From Candidatus Obscuribacterales bacterium (GTDB lineage Bacteria; Cyanobacteriota; Vampirovibrionia; Obscuribacterales; Obscuribacteraceae): a stretch of DNA of 64,000 nt. The stretch covers positions 186,001 through 250,000 of the forward strand of contig JAHBVO010000003.1 of NCBI GenBank assembly GCA_019637435.1, given 5' to 3'. Below, piece after piece: positions 34,001 through 42,218 of the stretch. Position numbers and translations under genes: made by a program. The notes beneath the pieces are model-generated. The model was not told the DNA's origin, made no database searches, and saw only the letters and a list, made by a program, of their open reading frames with translations. Within the stretch, counting starts at the first letter, position 1, and each line of letters begins with the position of its first letter.

Positions 34001-36707
34001 GCTGACGCCGATTATGACCGGCAGACCTGAAAGAGTTCGACCGGGAGCAAACCGAGAGAGAAACCGTGAAGGTGCTCCCGCTGCGAGTCCAGGACAGCAA
34101 CAGCCGGGTCAGCAACCTGGTGGTACTGCGGGTAGTGCTCCTCCACCTCAGAGTGGCGCACGCCAACAGCGAGCCGGAAACCGGCCCGGTAGTGATGTCG
34201 CAGATCTTTTAGGCGGGCGGATCACTTCACCTGGAAGTGCTGCTTCACCTGGCGGAAGTGCTCAGCCGATAATACGACCCGCCGGACACAGTGCGAATCT
34301 GGCGAGGGGGGCTGCTGGAGACGGTACGACTCAGAATCCGTCGGCACCCGCACAGAATCAGATGCCTCAGAATCCTGCCGGTCAGACTACTCCCGGACAA
34401 CAGGCCAATCCATTTGTCGGATTCGATGCGGACCATTCCAGAGTTACGGACGAGGCGCGACAGCGGGCGGAAAATGAGGCCCGATTGAAAGCTCAGTATG
34501 AAGCCCACATCGTGGCTCAACAGCAAGCGGCCGCCCAGGCGGAACTCGAGGCTCAGAAAAGGGCAGAGCAAGATGCTTACCTTAGAATGCGTCATGAGCA
34601 GCAAATGCGCGAGCAGCAAGAAGCGCTGATACGCGCTCAGCAAGAAGAGTCGCTCAAACGAGCAATGGAGGAGGCTGCGCGCAAAGAGCAGCATGAGGCG
34701 CGGATGAAGGCCGAACATGAGGCTGAGATTCGCAAACAGCAGGAAGCGGAACTCCAGGCTCAGCGCGAAGCGGCGATCCTCGCTCAGCAGGAAGCAGAGC
34801 AACGAGCTCGTCAGGAAGCGGCACAGCGAGCACAGGATGAGGCTGCAGCCAAGGCTCAGCATGATGCCATGCTCCTTTTGATACAGCAGGAAGCGGAGCG
34901 GAAAGCGCAAGAGGAGGCAGCTCTGCTTGCGCAACAACAAGCGGAGGCACAGGCGCTTCGTGAAGCCGAACTTCACGCTCAGCGTCAGGCGGAAGAGCAG
35001 GCGCAGCGCGAAGCTGCATTAAGAGCGCAGCAGGAGGCAGAGCGGCTGGTGCGCGAAGAGGCTGCTCGACAGGCTCAGGCGCAGGAAGCAGCATTGCAGG
35101 CCCAGAGGGAGGCTGCCGCGCAGCAACAGGCACAGTTCATTGCTCAGCAGGAAGCGGCTTTGCGAGCCCAGCAGCAAGCCCAGCAGCAAGCCGCTTTGGC
35201 CGCGCAGGCGCAGCAGCAGCAGCAGCAAGCTGAATTTGGAGCGGTTCAACAATCTGCGATCACACCGCAGCAACAAGCAGAATACCAGGCACAACAGGAG
35301 GCTGCTCTGAAAGCTCAACGCCAAGCCGAGTTCAACGCCAGGATTGAGGCATCGTTAGCGGCGCAGCAGGAAGCGGAGTACAGAGCACAACAACAGGAAG
35401 CCGCTCTGCGAGCCCAGCAGCATCAGCCGGTTCCGCAAGCGCCTACTCTCGATCCACAAAGAGCTCAACAGGAAGCTGCTGCTCGTGCCCAACAAGAGGC
35501 GCTCGCTCGCGTTCAGGAGAAAGCCGCTCAGCGAGCTATGATCGATCTGGAACTCAGAATGTCTCAAGAGGCAGCGATTAGGAGCGAGCAGCAGGTTCCC
35601 GTTCAGAACCCGTCAAGTGCAGCGCAAGCAAATTCCACTTCTGACTTGACTAAACTCGTGGACGAACAGTTCAATTTTGCAGGTGTGCCAATCTCGCAAA
35701 TCCAGCCTCCTGCAGGTGATTCTGAAATAAAGCAAGAGGCGGAATCAGATCGATCCAAGCAGGAAGAAGAGGTTCGTTCAATCAAAGAAAGTTTGGAAGA
35801 ACTGAGTCCTGCCGAGCGAAGCAAGCAGCAAGATGCACTTCGCAAAAAGGCCCGAGAGAAGCTCTCCAAGGGACGGAAAAAGAAAGGCGGCGAAACGGAT
35901 GCTCTGCCGTCGGCAGAGCCAATTTCGGAAGTTGCACCAGCAGCGGTGTCGCAAGAACCGGTTGCGGCTCCTGGCGAAGTTCCAGTGGAACCAGTTTTAG
36001 CCGCTCCATCTCACGAAGTGTCTCCGGAACCGACTCCAGCACCTCCGCCGCGTGAGCCGTTTGCCACACGTCCATCTCTCCAACCTTCTCTGGAACCAGT
36101 TTTAGAACCTGCGGAAACGTCGGTGCAATCAATGCCAACGCCTCCGCTGCCAGCAACGCCTGAGCCGTCAACTTTGCCAGCTGCGGCATCGTCAGCCGGC
36201 TCAGAGCAGTCGAATCCATATTCGAACGCACCTAATCCCTATGGTCCGACTCCGGATCCTTACGGACAATCGTTACCGCAAGCACCTGTTCAGCAGGCAG
36301 GTACTCAGCATCCACTCGACTCATTCTCCAGTTCTCGCACTCAGCAACCGGGTCCGTCTGTGTATCAGGAAGAGCCACCGCCGGCGGTAGCACCACCAGC
36401 GCCGGAGTTTAAATCACAACCATATACACCTGCGCCTGCTCAACAAGTTTTTGAGGCTGCGCCACAAATAACGCCGGTTATGCCAAAACAGTCGAGCCTG
36501 CCGTTTTGTCCCCAATGCTCGAATCCACTGGAGCCGAATGCGCGATTCTGTGGCGAGTGCGGCCTGCACCTCAGTGTTCAGCCACAAGTACCGGCTCCAG
36601 CTGCCGTCCCGGCTCCTGCGCCGGTCGGGATTTCCTGTCCTAGTTGCGCTGAGCCTCTCGAGCCAAATGCCAGATTCTGCGGAGAATGCGGTCACTCACT
36701 TGTTTAA
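31044..36707 (+). CDS. Giant fusion: nuclease-like domain, SF1 (UvrD-type) helicase, Gln/Ala coiled coil, double zinc ribbon
   Basis: 1,887 aa. Residues 1-335 contain a segment (about 210-300: QQVLGDYMLDMSIADRDNRL, LAIEID, GWKILRFTTAEI) resembling DUF559/Vsr-type restriction-endonuclease folds. Residues 335-985 form an SF1A helicase: Walker A GGAGTGKTST near 344, motif II VDEYQE, motif IV NWRSHPAIV, motif V CIQVKSFEDAKGCEYPIAFL and motif VI RRLCYVAMTRAKELLYIS. Motif III, normally GDxxQSIY, is GDEDECV here. Residues 985-1130 are Gly/Pro/Gln-rich. About 1135-1515 is an unbroken coiled coil of Gln, Ala, Glu and Arg. A Pro-rich region follows, then two zinc ribbons (near 1821 and 1864; CPQC...CGEC and CPSC...CGEC). 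Probably DNA repair, processing or defence; inference. The start is GTG; ATG at 31083 is an alternative. Confidence 0.85.
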   Translation: MSKTRRPDIRSRRMPPQPTDCRDAMHWFVDNFALYTGSVRGLFVSDFSAEYDAYIESSVINLRARGIEPFLTVGDQIVAQAEALWAMATSGTPFNQPHVTNFELDMLRAEVAIIKDLEAPVTPSQLWYLYHYIIYPRALFNKATVITTSLGLDEFVAYGSECEDFEYAGRKLSWEKLMWLVEATMIDLYQFRQVKTDGHPPMLKAEYNLFNAMNERGLPVTAQQVLGDYMLDMSIADRDNRLAIEIDVLASLDPNVPGSGDAKKNLVLLSDGWKILRFTTAEILGDLTSCVDAVEQVWTAGRKKSAVGRLMSGREQPKIHELPVDDDSQKLAITHGAGPVAVTGGAGTGKTSTVAHRVAYLLAQGVCPERILVFSHSEETVAQLKRKVEILSDGQTVQRIGFSDWKDLGLRILKENAAAVKRKPPLKLEAAPHRVLQRVLKKELKDIDPLQLEMMDAEVDEATIGQLISLYKANLITPERIKERATTDAEDLVARLFSAYEEALKKSNKVDPDDTISLCAQLLADDPEVRAKYQHKYEFVIVDEYQECTAAADLMARLLAFPQENLFLVGDEDECVTENKGAMPRYLADTSIRMPNARCYVLDKNWRSHPAIVDHSRSLAAALGFHGIVKDMFPGYGTAATSAVIGPQQCKSEEAEADWVANEVAILIESGKSLNDIVVLWRNQRYASLLEAALFKKNIKCVSATAGSESVPDEVGDVMAFLRLVMDPDGPKARASFERFCQLKSREMDQKLSRLSNTIASFAEANNLSFLKAIEIYHDATADSSCEDLAQLVRIVRTMNQEGLPPAQTIGLLKRTQKLNEIYAAVTVPPGVVYEPMRKVEQLEEEAKAYGTVREFVKAKQEFLENKDPSIDESCIQVKSFEDAKGCEYPIAFLTGMAEGLCPSDQAVNVEEERRLCYVAMTRAKELLYISYPATYEEKPVPPSPFLVEARLLPINVYRKAVSLIQHELPAKPNAQAEPAAPGSGMLTPIMTGRPERVRPGANRERNREGAPAASPGQQQPGQQPGGTAGSAPPPQSGARQQRAGNRPGSDVADLLGGRITSPGSAASPGGSAQPIIRPAGHSANLARGAAGDGTTQNPSAPAQNQMPQNPAGQTTPGQQANPFVGFDADHSRVTDEARQRAENEARLKAQYEAHIVAQQQAAAQAELEAQKRAEQDAYLRMRHEQQMREQQEALIRAQQEESLKRAMEEAARKEQHEARMKAEHEAEIRKQQEAELQAQREAAILAQQEAEQRARQEAAQRAQDEAAAKAQHDAMLLLIQQEAERKAQEEAALLAQQQAEAQALREAELHAQRQAEEQAQREAALRAQQEAERLVREEAARQAQAQEAALQAQREAAAQQQAQFIAQQEAALRAQQQAQQQAALAAQAQQQQQQAEFGAVQQSAITPQQQAEYQAQQEAALKAQRQAEFNARIEASLAAQQEAEYRAQQQEAALRAQQHQPVPQAPTLDPQRAQQEAAARAQQEALARVQEKAAQRAMIDLELRMSQEAAIRSEQQVPVQNPSSAAQANSTSDLTKLVDEQFNFAGVPISQIQPPAGDSEIKQEAESDRSKQEEEVRSIKESLEELSPAERSKQQDALRKKAREKLSKGRKKKGGETDALPSAEPISEVAPAAVSQEPVAAPGEVPVEPVLAAPSHEVSPEPTPAPPPREPFATRPSLQPSLEPVLEPAETSVQSMPTPPLPATPEPSTLPAAASSAGSEQSNPYSNAPNPYGPTPDPYGQSLPQAPVQQAGTQHPLDSFSSSRTQQPGPSVYQEEPPPAVAPPAPEFKSQPYTPAPAQQVFEAAPQITPVMPKQSSLPFCPQCSNPLEPNARFCGECGLHLSVQPQVPAPAAVPAPAPVGISCPSCAEPLEPNARFCGECGHSLV

Positions 36708-37333
36708 GTTTGCGAACTGATCCGGACTCTCAGTTGTGAAATCAGTTCTTCGACCTGTTTTGCGGTTTCCTCAACAGTGCCGGAGTTGTCGACGCTGTAG
36801 TCTGCACGAGACACTTTCTCTTCTTGTGGGAGCTGGGCTGCGATTCGGCGATCGACATCCTGCATTGATAATTGATCTCGTTGCTGAATCCTCTTCTTCA
36901 ATGTCTCTGCATCGGCGTATATGGCCCAGATTTCGTCGTACTGTTCTTCGAGATTAGCTTCGAACAAAAGTGGCACCAGAACTGCTACGACATCGCTGCG
37001 TTCGCTCGCCTTTGCAATTTGTCGGCGGCACTCGGCGATAGTCGCGGGATGTACTATTGCTTCTAAAGCTTTGCGGGCGTCGGTATCTTTAAAAACAATC
37101 TGACCAAGTGCCGCCCTGTCCACCTTCTCTTTTCCATTGTGTGAAACTATCACAGAATCACCGAAACGGTTGCGAATAGCCGATCTCAGATCGACGCTGT
37201 CTTCGAACAATTCATGAACAACTGCGTCAGAATCAATCACTGGAATTCCCATACGTTCAAGAACGTGTCCGACAGCGGATTTACCCGAGCCTATCGTTCC
37301 TGTGATACCAATGACGTAAGGTGATTTGCTCAC
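36704..37333 (-). CDS. coaE: Dephospho-CoA kinase
   Basis: A 209-aa cytoplasmic P-loop kinase for the last step of coenzyme A synthesis (dephospho-CoA + ATP). GITGTIGSGKSAVGHVL is the P-loop, followed by IPVIDSDAVVHELFE, AIVHPATIAECRRQI and VLVPLLFEANLEEQYDEIW, all typical. Its GTG start overlaps the stop of the upstream secreted-protein gene as GTGA, so translation is coupled. Its stop overlaps that of the helicase by 4 bases in convergent orientation. Confidence 0.95.
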   Translation of the reverse strand: MSKSPYVIGITGTIGSGKSAVGHVLERMGIPVIDSDAVVHELFEDSVDLRSAIRNRFGDSVIVSHNGKEKVDRAALGQIVFKDTDARKALEAIVHPATIAECRRQIAKASERSDVVAVLVPLLFEANLEEQYDEIWAIYADAETLKKRIQQRDQLSMQDVDRRIAAQLPQEEKVSRADYSVDNSGTVEETAKQVEELISQLRVRISSQT

Positions 37334-38301
37334 AGAAGTTTGTTGCCTGTTGCCTTGAGTTGCAAACGTTGCACGAAGTCATTCACCGATGGCGCATAAA
37401 CCGAGGGACGCTTAGCTTGAGTCTTTATGCGAATCTCCGTGGACCCAGCATCCATCGGGCTTACCACCAAAATTAAGAATGCAGCTGCATCGTCCTGGTC
37501 GCCTTGCTTGGGAATTTTGAGAAGAAGGTGTCCTGCCGGAACTGAGTCTGCGATGACGTTCCAACCAGAGATCTGTGTTTCCTGCAAAATGGAATTATAC
37601 ACTGTTCTAAAGTCTGCACTTAACGTAGCAATGATTAAACCACTTCCGGCGGGTTGGTTGCGAATGGCTTCAGCTGTGGCTCTCCAGGCAACCGGAGGTT
37701 TATATTCAGAAGTCTGCGTCTGTTTCGCACTCGGAAGAAAAGTGCTGGATGGTGGTGCCGATGGTGCCGGTGAGTAAATCTTAGGAAGTATGGAACCGGG
37801 CGTTGCTAGCGGGAGTCGTACGGAATAGGTTTGTTGATCGGAGGCAGCAGGACTAGAAGGCGAAGTCGATAAAGGAAGTATTGAATTCAAGGGTGCAGCA
37901 GTGGTATTCGAGTTGCTGTCTGTTTGAATTATTCTTTCTAGCGTCTGTGTGTTCGCTGGGTTGTTAACCGAATCTTGTATTTCTTGGTTCGAACTGGAGG
38001 GCTGTTTGACCTGTTCGGATGTTGTGCCTGAAGGAGCTGTCATCATCTGTTGGTTAGCCGGGGGTGTTTCTGCAGAAAATGAATTTGTCGATGAGCGCAA
38101 TGGCGAGAACGGACTTTTAGGAATGTACGGGAAAAATTTCCGGCGTGGCACCGCAGGCGGTGCGATCGGTGGTGAGGTCGCGGTCTCATCTGCTGCCGCA
38201 TGCGGTGTCTCATTCGAGGCCGTAGCGGGTGGTGCTGCCGCAAGCGCGATTGTGATGGTCGCAAATGGGAGAACTAATTTCGTAGAGTTGGTCCAAAACA
38301 T
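37330..38301 (-). CDS. Secreted Pro/Ser/Thr-rich protein
   Basis: A 323-aa protein with a signal peptide (STKLVLPFATITIALAAAPPATA), a long low-complexity region of Pro, Ser, Thr and Gln (about 30-200) and a compact C-terminal domain (205-323) with SGLIIATLSADFRTVYNSIL and TEIRIKTQAKRPSVYAPSVN. The tail reads like a small periplasmic alpha/beta domain; the linker would let it reach through the wall. No family is recognised. It is coupled to coaE by a GTGA overlap, an odd pairing of an exported protein with a CoA-synthesis enzyme. Confidence 0.72.
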   Translation of the reverse strand: MFWTNSTKLVLPFATITIALAAAPPATASNETPHAAADETATSPPIAPPAVPRRKFFPYIPKSPFSPLRSSTNSFSAETPPANQQMMTAPSGTTSEQVKQPSSSNQEIQDSVNNPANTQTLERIIQTDSNSNTTAAPLNSILPLSTSPSSPAASDQQTYSVRLPLATPGSILPKIYSPAPSAPPSSTFLPSAKQTQTSEYKPPVAWRATAEAIRNQPAGSGLIIATLSADFRTVYNSILQETQISGWNVIADSVPAGHLLLKIPKQGDQDDAAAFLILVVSPMDAGSTEIRIKTQAKRPSVYAPSVNDFVQRLQLKATGNKLL

Positions 38302-38528
38302 CTGTGGCGATCACACCCTTGTCACTGCCGAGTATTAGTCTAGCTCTTATGCGACCGCAGCGTTCAGTGTTGTCAAAATTAAATATAGGTCAAACGGGGA
38401 ACAATACACACGGGAGGTCGTCAGTTTCTGAACTTCAGCTTTGACCGGCGTCGCCAGCGATATCGAAGGTAGGCGCTGACAAAATAACAGGCACATCCGG
38501 GAACTTCCTTGCACGAACGGGTGTTCAA

Positions 38529-39710
38529 ATGAGACTACACAAGACCGCAGTTTTGATTGCAATTGCTGTATCCGTGCCACTATCGGTGCATGGTCAAGAG
38601 TCTGTCGCGAAACAAACAGCCCAGCGCTATGTCGAGGAGGGTCGAACGGAGCTTACTGCGGGTCATACGATGGCTGCGGAAGTGGCGTTTCGACGAGCTA
38701 TCAAAAAGGACCCCGAAGATCCTTACGCGCACTATCTTCTCGCTAATTTGTTAGTAAGAACCGGAAAACATGACGAGGCGCGCCGGTTATATTTGCGGAC
38801 TCTCGAGTTAGATCCGGGAACTTCTTTAACTGCATACAGCACGCAGGCGCTGAAGGCTTACGGAAGACCGAGGTTGAAGTCTCAACCGCGCGTTTCCATG
38901 CCTTCGGTTTTATCTGTATCCCCTGACGATCCGTCGTCCTCGGCACCGACTGTACCTCCCATTCCGGACATTCCGTATCCGGTCGCGTCACCGCCGATGG
39001 TTTCGAGACCGGCTTATTCAGGGGCTCGCGCCGTCCGGTCGCAGCGAACTTCGATAAGAGAATATTCAGAGAGCAAACAACCAGGCGGTTTGTCGATGTC
39101 GAGTGGCTTGAGTGTATATGGCTCGCCGGGATCTTCGACACTCAGGGTTCCGTTGCAACCGGCTCAACCTGCTGTTCTACCATCATTGTCTGCTCCACTG
39201 GGCAGCGAAGAAGTCAACGGTGCACTTTCAAAAATCGACGAAGGTGCCACATTCGAGAAGAATCGCAAACAGAATTATGCCTCCAACCTCGGACGCACGA
39301 CCTTGAAGGGTGGAGATTGGAAAGCCAATGACATAAAGGCTGTAGCGGAACAGGAAATAGCTATCTTTCATTCAGGAAAGAACGAACAGTCCGCGCGCGA
39401 TTATTTACGCAGACAAGCCGAAGCGCGTGCTAAGGCTGAGCAGGAGATGGCGAAGGAAAGGTACGTCGCCCACCAGGAATGGGCGGACAGCAAACAGAAA
39501 GAGATCGACGAGGCCGCCAACAATCTGAAGGATCAGCTGACAAAGAAATCATCGCCTTATGGGGTGGATCTCGTACCCAATGGAACTTCGCTCTACGTGC
39601 GGAATTACAAGGCATCTTCGAACAAGAAAAAACTGGTTGACCCGCACTTCAGCGTAGTGAGGTTTGTTGATCGTGGCATGGAAGACGACGTTTCCACACC
39701 GAAGCCGTAG
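38529..39710 (+). CDS. Secreted TPR protein, tandem paralogue 1
   Basis: A 393-aa protein with a signal peptide (KTAVLIAIAVSVPLSVHG, cleaved before QES) and two or three TPR units (about 30-110; AAEVAFRRAIKKDPEDPYAH, LANLLVRTGKHDEARRLYLR). A Pro/Ser-rich linker (115-230) and a charged helical region (230-345) follow. The conserved C-terminal module has NGTSLYVRNY...FSVVRFVDRGM (about 352-385). The next gene shares the same plan and module. Probably periplasmic or surface-attached; function unknown. Confidence 0.78.
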   Translation: MRLHKTAVLIAIAVSVPLSVHGQESVAKQTAQRYVEEGRTELTAGHTMAAEVAFRRAIKKDPEDPYAHYLLANLLVRTGKHDEARRLYLRTLELDPGTSLTAYSTQALKAYGRPRLKSQPRVSMPSVLSVSPDDPSSSAPTVPPIPDIPYPVASPPMVSRPAYSGARAVRSQRTSIREYSESKQPGGLSMSSGLSVYGSPGSSTLRVPLQPAQPAVLPSLSAPLGSEEVNGALSKIDEGATFEKNRKQNYASNLGRTTLKGGDWKANDIKAVAEQEIAIFHSGKNEQSARDYLRRQAEARAKAEQEMAKERYVAHQEWADSKQKEIDEAANNLKDQLTKKSSPYGVDLVPNGTSLYVRNYKASSNKKKLVDPHFSVVRFVDRGMEDDVSTPKP

Positions 39711-39819
39711 ACCTTCAGGAACAGGTTTGTGGCGAACTGCCGGTTGTGTCTGGGGCTTGCCGCGCTTAGAATAGAAGTAGGAGCCGGAAGGCGCAGTTGG
39801 ATATAGAGGCGATTTGCCC

Positions 39820-41040
39820 ATGCGTTATGTGATACTTCCAATTTGCATTTCGCTTGGAGTGAATTCAGCATTTGCTCTTTCGTCGCATCCTGACGTACTG
39901 CTCTATCCTGCAACGGTTCCGTCAGAGCAAATCCAAGAGCGTAAAACGTTTTCATCCGGTGTATCTGGTGCAAGCTATGCCGCAAGTGGATTGGCTTTTC
40001 AGAAATCGAAGCAGTACAAACTTTCCGAGCAACATTTGAAATTGGCAGTAAAGGCCGAACCTACTAATAGCCTTTACTACTACTATTTAGCGAACGTCTA
40101 CGTTCATCTGAAGCTGCATGAGAAGGCCATCGAGTGCTACAGGCGTTCTTACGAGTTGAATCCTTTCAGCACGGTATCCGGATTTTGCCGGCAAGCTCTT
40201 TTGACATACAACGTAGCCGTTCCTGTCGTTGAAAGGCCGCTGCAAAAGCCAAAGATGCTTCCGTCTTACAAAGAAGGTTCGCCACAAAACAAAGCGTGGA
40301 AAAGCAAATCAGAGAGCGTTGCGCCGAAGGCACCAATTGCCGATGAAGATACCAACTCCGTGGGCGAGGAGGAATCGGGCTCTCGAGAAATTTCAGCTAA
40401 AGATCATCACGTCAATAACGCCAGCGCAATGATACGGCGCCAGGCTGCCGATGAAAAAGCGAGGAAGAAACAGTACGCGGATCATCTGGCTACTAATGTA
40501 ATTTCGACTGGTGCTGCTAAGGCCAATAAAATTAGAGCCGACGCAGAGGAGCAAATAAAGGAGTTGTACGAAGGACCGGTTCTCTATGATACGCAGGGAA
40601 ATCCTCGAGGCAGAGGGGCTCCGGCCTGGCAATTGAACCCGGTGTTGCAAGATCATTTGAAAGAGCGAGCCGATCAAATTCGCAGAGAGGCAGAAGCAAG
40701 AGCACAGCTGGAGCTGTCGGTTTCCAACGACAAGTCCAGTCAATATCAGAAATGGTATTCTGCCAGAGAAGAAGATATAGATTACGTCAGTGATAGTTTA
40801 GAGTCACAGATGAAGTCATCGACATCGACTTCGCGGTCAGGGGTGCTGCTGAACCCGGTAGGCACTGGACTTTACGTTCGCAACTACTCTACTTTTAAAC
40901 CGAAGCATCCAATTCCCGACGCGCATTCCAGTGTTGTGCGAATGATCGATCGTGGCTTCGTCGACCAAGAGCCGAAGCCCGAACACAAGGAGCCGCATTT
41001 GCAATTAGATCGTGGCTCGGGTAAGTCTGACAGTAAATAG
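39820..41040 (+). CDS. Secreted TPR protein, tandem paralogue 2
   Basis: A 406-aa paralogue of the previous gene. The signal peptide (RYVILPICISLGVNSAFA) is followed by TPR units (about 60-130; EQHLKLAVKAEPTNSLYYYY, ANVYVHLKLHEKAIECYRRS), a basic/charged linker and helical region, and the C-terminal module VGTGLYVRNY...SSVVRMIDRGF. The ATG at 39820 is chosen over an in-frame TTG 6 bases before; AGAGG lies about 11 bases upstream. The spacing from paralogue 1 is 109 bases, so the pair may be one transcript. Function unknown. Confidence 0.78.
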   Translation: MRYVILPICISLGVNSAFALSSHPDVLLYPATVPSEQIQERKTFSSGVSGASYAASGLAFQKSKQYKLSEQHLKLAVKAEPTNSLYYYYLANVYVHLKLHEKAIECYRRSYELNPFSTVSGFCRQALLTYNVAVPVVERPLQKPKMLPSYKEGSPQNKAWKSKSESVAPKAPIADEDTNSVGEEESGSREISAKDHHVNNASAMIRRQAADEKARKKQYADHLATNVISTGAAKANKIRADAEEQIKELYEGPVLYDTQGNPRGRGAPAWQLNPVLQDHLKERADQIRREAEARAQLELSVSNDKSSQYQKWYSAREEDIDYVSDSLESQMKSSTSTSRSGVLLNPVGTGLYVRNYSTFKPKHPIPDAHSSVVRMIDRGFVDQEPKPEHKEPHLQLDRGSGKSDSK

Positions 41041-41451
41041 CCGTTTCGCGCTCTTGACAGAGACCGGCTTTCGTGTTTAGCACATGCACCGCAGATGGTG
41101 CCAGAAAAATTGCGTTTCGCGAAAAAATTTACACTGCTGCAAAACGCAGAAAATCATTTGACAGTCGCATCGCGGTTTTTTATGATCGAAGTAGTCTCGG
41201 TTGAGGACAGAGCATTAAAGTTTTGTCCGATTGTATCGAGTATATGGGGTTCCGGCTCGAAACACAGACGTATACTTATGACCCTCTTCGCGGCACTTTT
41301 GTGCGACTGCTGATAGAGCGAAAGCTTATGAGTAGGCGATGAGGAGTAGGAAACGGGAATGTGTCAGGAGGTTCCCCACCTGGGATTTTCCGGGTCAAAA
41401 CTCGCTTAACCGGTCCTTGGCTGAGACCTTACTATTAATAGAGAATAGGGC
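41041..41451. other. Spacer with a strong promoter and a long tsaE leader
   Basis: It holds a near-consensus promoter at 41158-41186 about 265 bases before tsaE, so a long leader or a separate small RNA of up to about 250 nt is expected. A 6-bp hairpin (ACCTGG/CCGGGT) occurs near 41380-41400. No open frame within the leader is convincing. Confidence 0.45.
41158..41186 (+). promoter_or_regulatory. Near-consensus sigma-70 promoter
   Basis: TTGACA (41158-41163), a 17-bp spacer, then TATGAT (41181-41186). The -35 is perfect, the -10 has 5 of 6 bases and the spacing is optimal. Transcription would start near 41193, leaving about 259 bases before tsaE. Confidence 0.6.
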
Positions 41452-42030
41452 ATGTCCCTCGAGAAGCAAACTGGCGACAACAGCGTGGTGGAGTTCACAC
41501 TCACCGACGTAGGCGCTACGCGTGAGCTCGGGCGGATTCTGGCGGAATCATTAGAGAGTGGCGCCGTGATCGCGCTGACTGGAAATCTTGGTGCTGGAAA
41601 GACGACCCTGGTGCAAGCTCTCGGAAAGGCGCTTGGTATCAGTGAAGTCATAAGTAGTCCTACGTTCACAATGATGAACGAATATCATTCCGGTCGCCTT
41701 CCCCTTTTTCACTTCGACTTCTATAGAGTGATGGAAATGGCTGAGCGACAGGAGCAAGACCTTTCGCTCGATCTGGTGGCCAGTGAGTTCGATGAGATCA
41801 GCGAGTCTGGTCGAGCACTAATGATGATTGAGTGGCCGGAATACTTCCGCGTTGAGGGGGCAAACTATCTCGAATCCGTAGACAGGTTGAACGTAACCCT
41901 GACTGCGAGCGCTTCTCCGGATGGATTAGAGGACTGCCGAAATGTCGTGATGTCTGCCACTGGTGCGGTTTCAGCCGCTTTGATCGATCGACTGAAAAGT
42001 CGGGTCGGTGATTTCAGGCAACCACAATAA
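41452..42030 (+). CDS. tsaE: tRNA threonylcarbamoyladenosine biosynthesis ATPase TsaE
   Basis: A 192-aa protein, somewhat longer than the usual 150-160 aa. The Walker A motif GNLGAGKTTLVQALGKALG is at about residues 44-62, followed by VISSPTFTMMNEYHSGRLPL and HFDFYRV, which define the family. TsaE drives the TsaBD complex that forms t6A37 on ANN-reading tRNAs. Residues 155-192 form an extra C-terminal tail. Neighbours (topA, TPR genes) are unrelated. The start follows GAATAGGG. Confidence 0.94.
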   Translation: MSLEKQTGDNSVVEFTLTDVGATRELGRILAESLESGAVIALTGNLGAGKTTLVQALGKALGISEVISSPTFTMMNEYHSGRLPLFHFDFYRVMEMAERQEQDLSLDLVASEFDEISESGRALMMIEWPEYFRVEGANYLESVDRLNVTLTASASPDGLEDCRNVVMSATGAVSAALIDRLKSRVGDFRQPQ

Positions 42031-42218
42031 ATGAAATAGATCATTCTATATATGTAACGAAGTCCCGCAAAAAGATTTCTTCTCTGGTAAAACCATAGCT
42101 GTACGTTGGGTTTACTCCGATCGGTTCGGAACATTAACCGGAGGAGTTCATCTTTTCAATCTGGTGTGCCGTGATATACTCAACCCCCACTGACACACCT
42201 TGACAAAATATCAGGTAG

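Noticed and set aside
34245..35324. Leu/Pro-rich minus-strand frames opposite the helicase coiled coil
   Set aside because: They are the reverse reading of repeated Gln/Ala/Glu codons, not genes.
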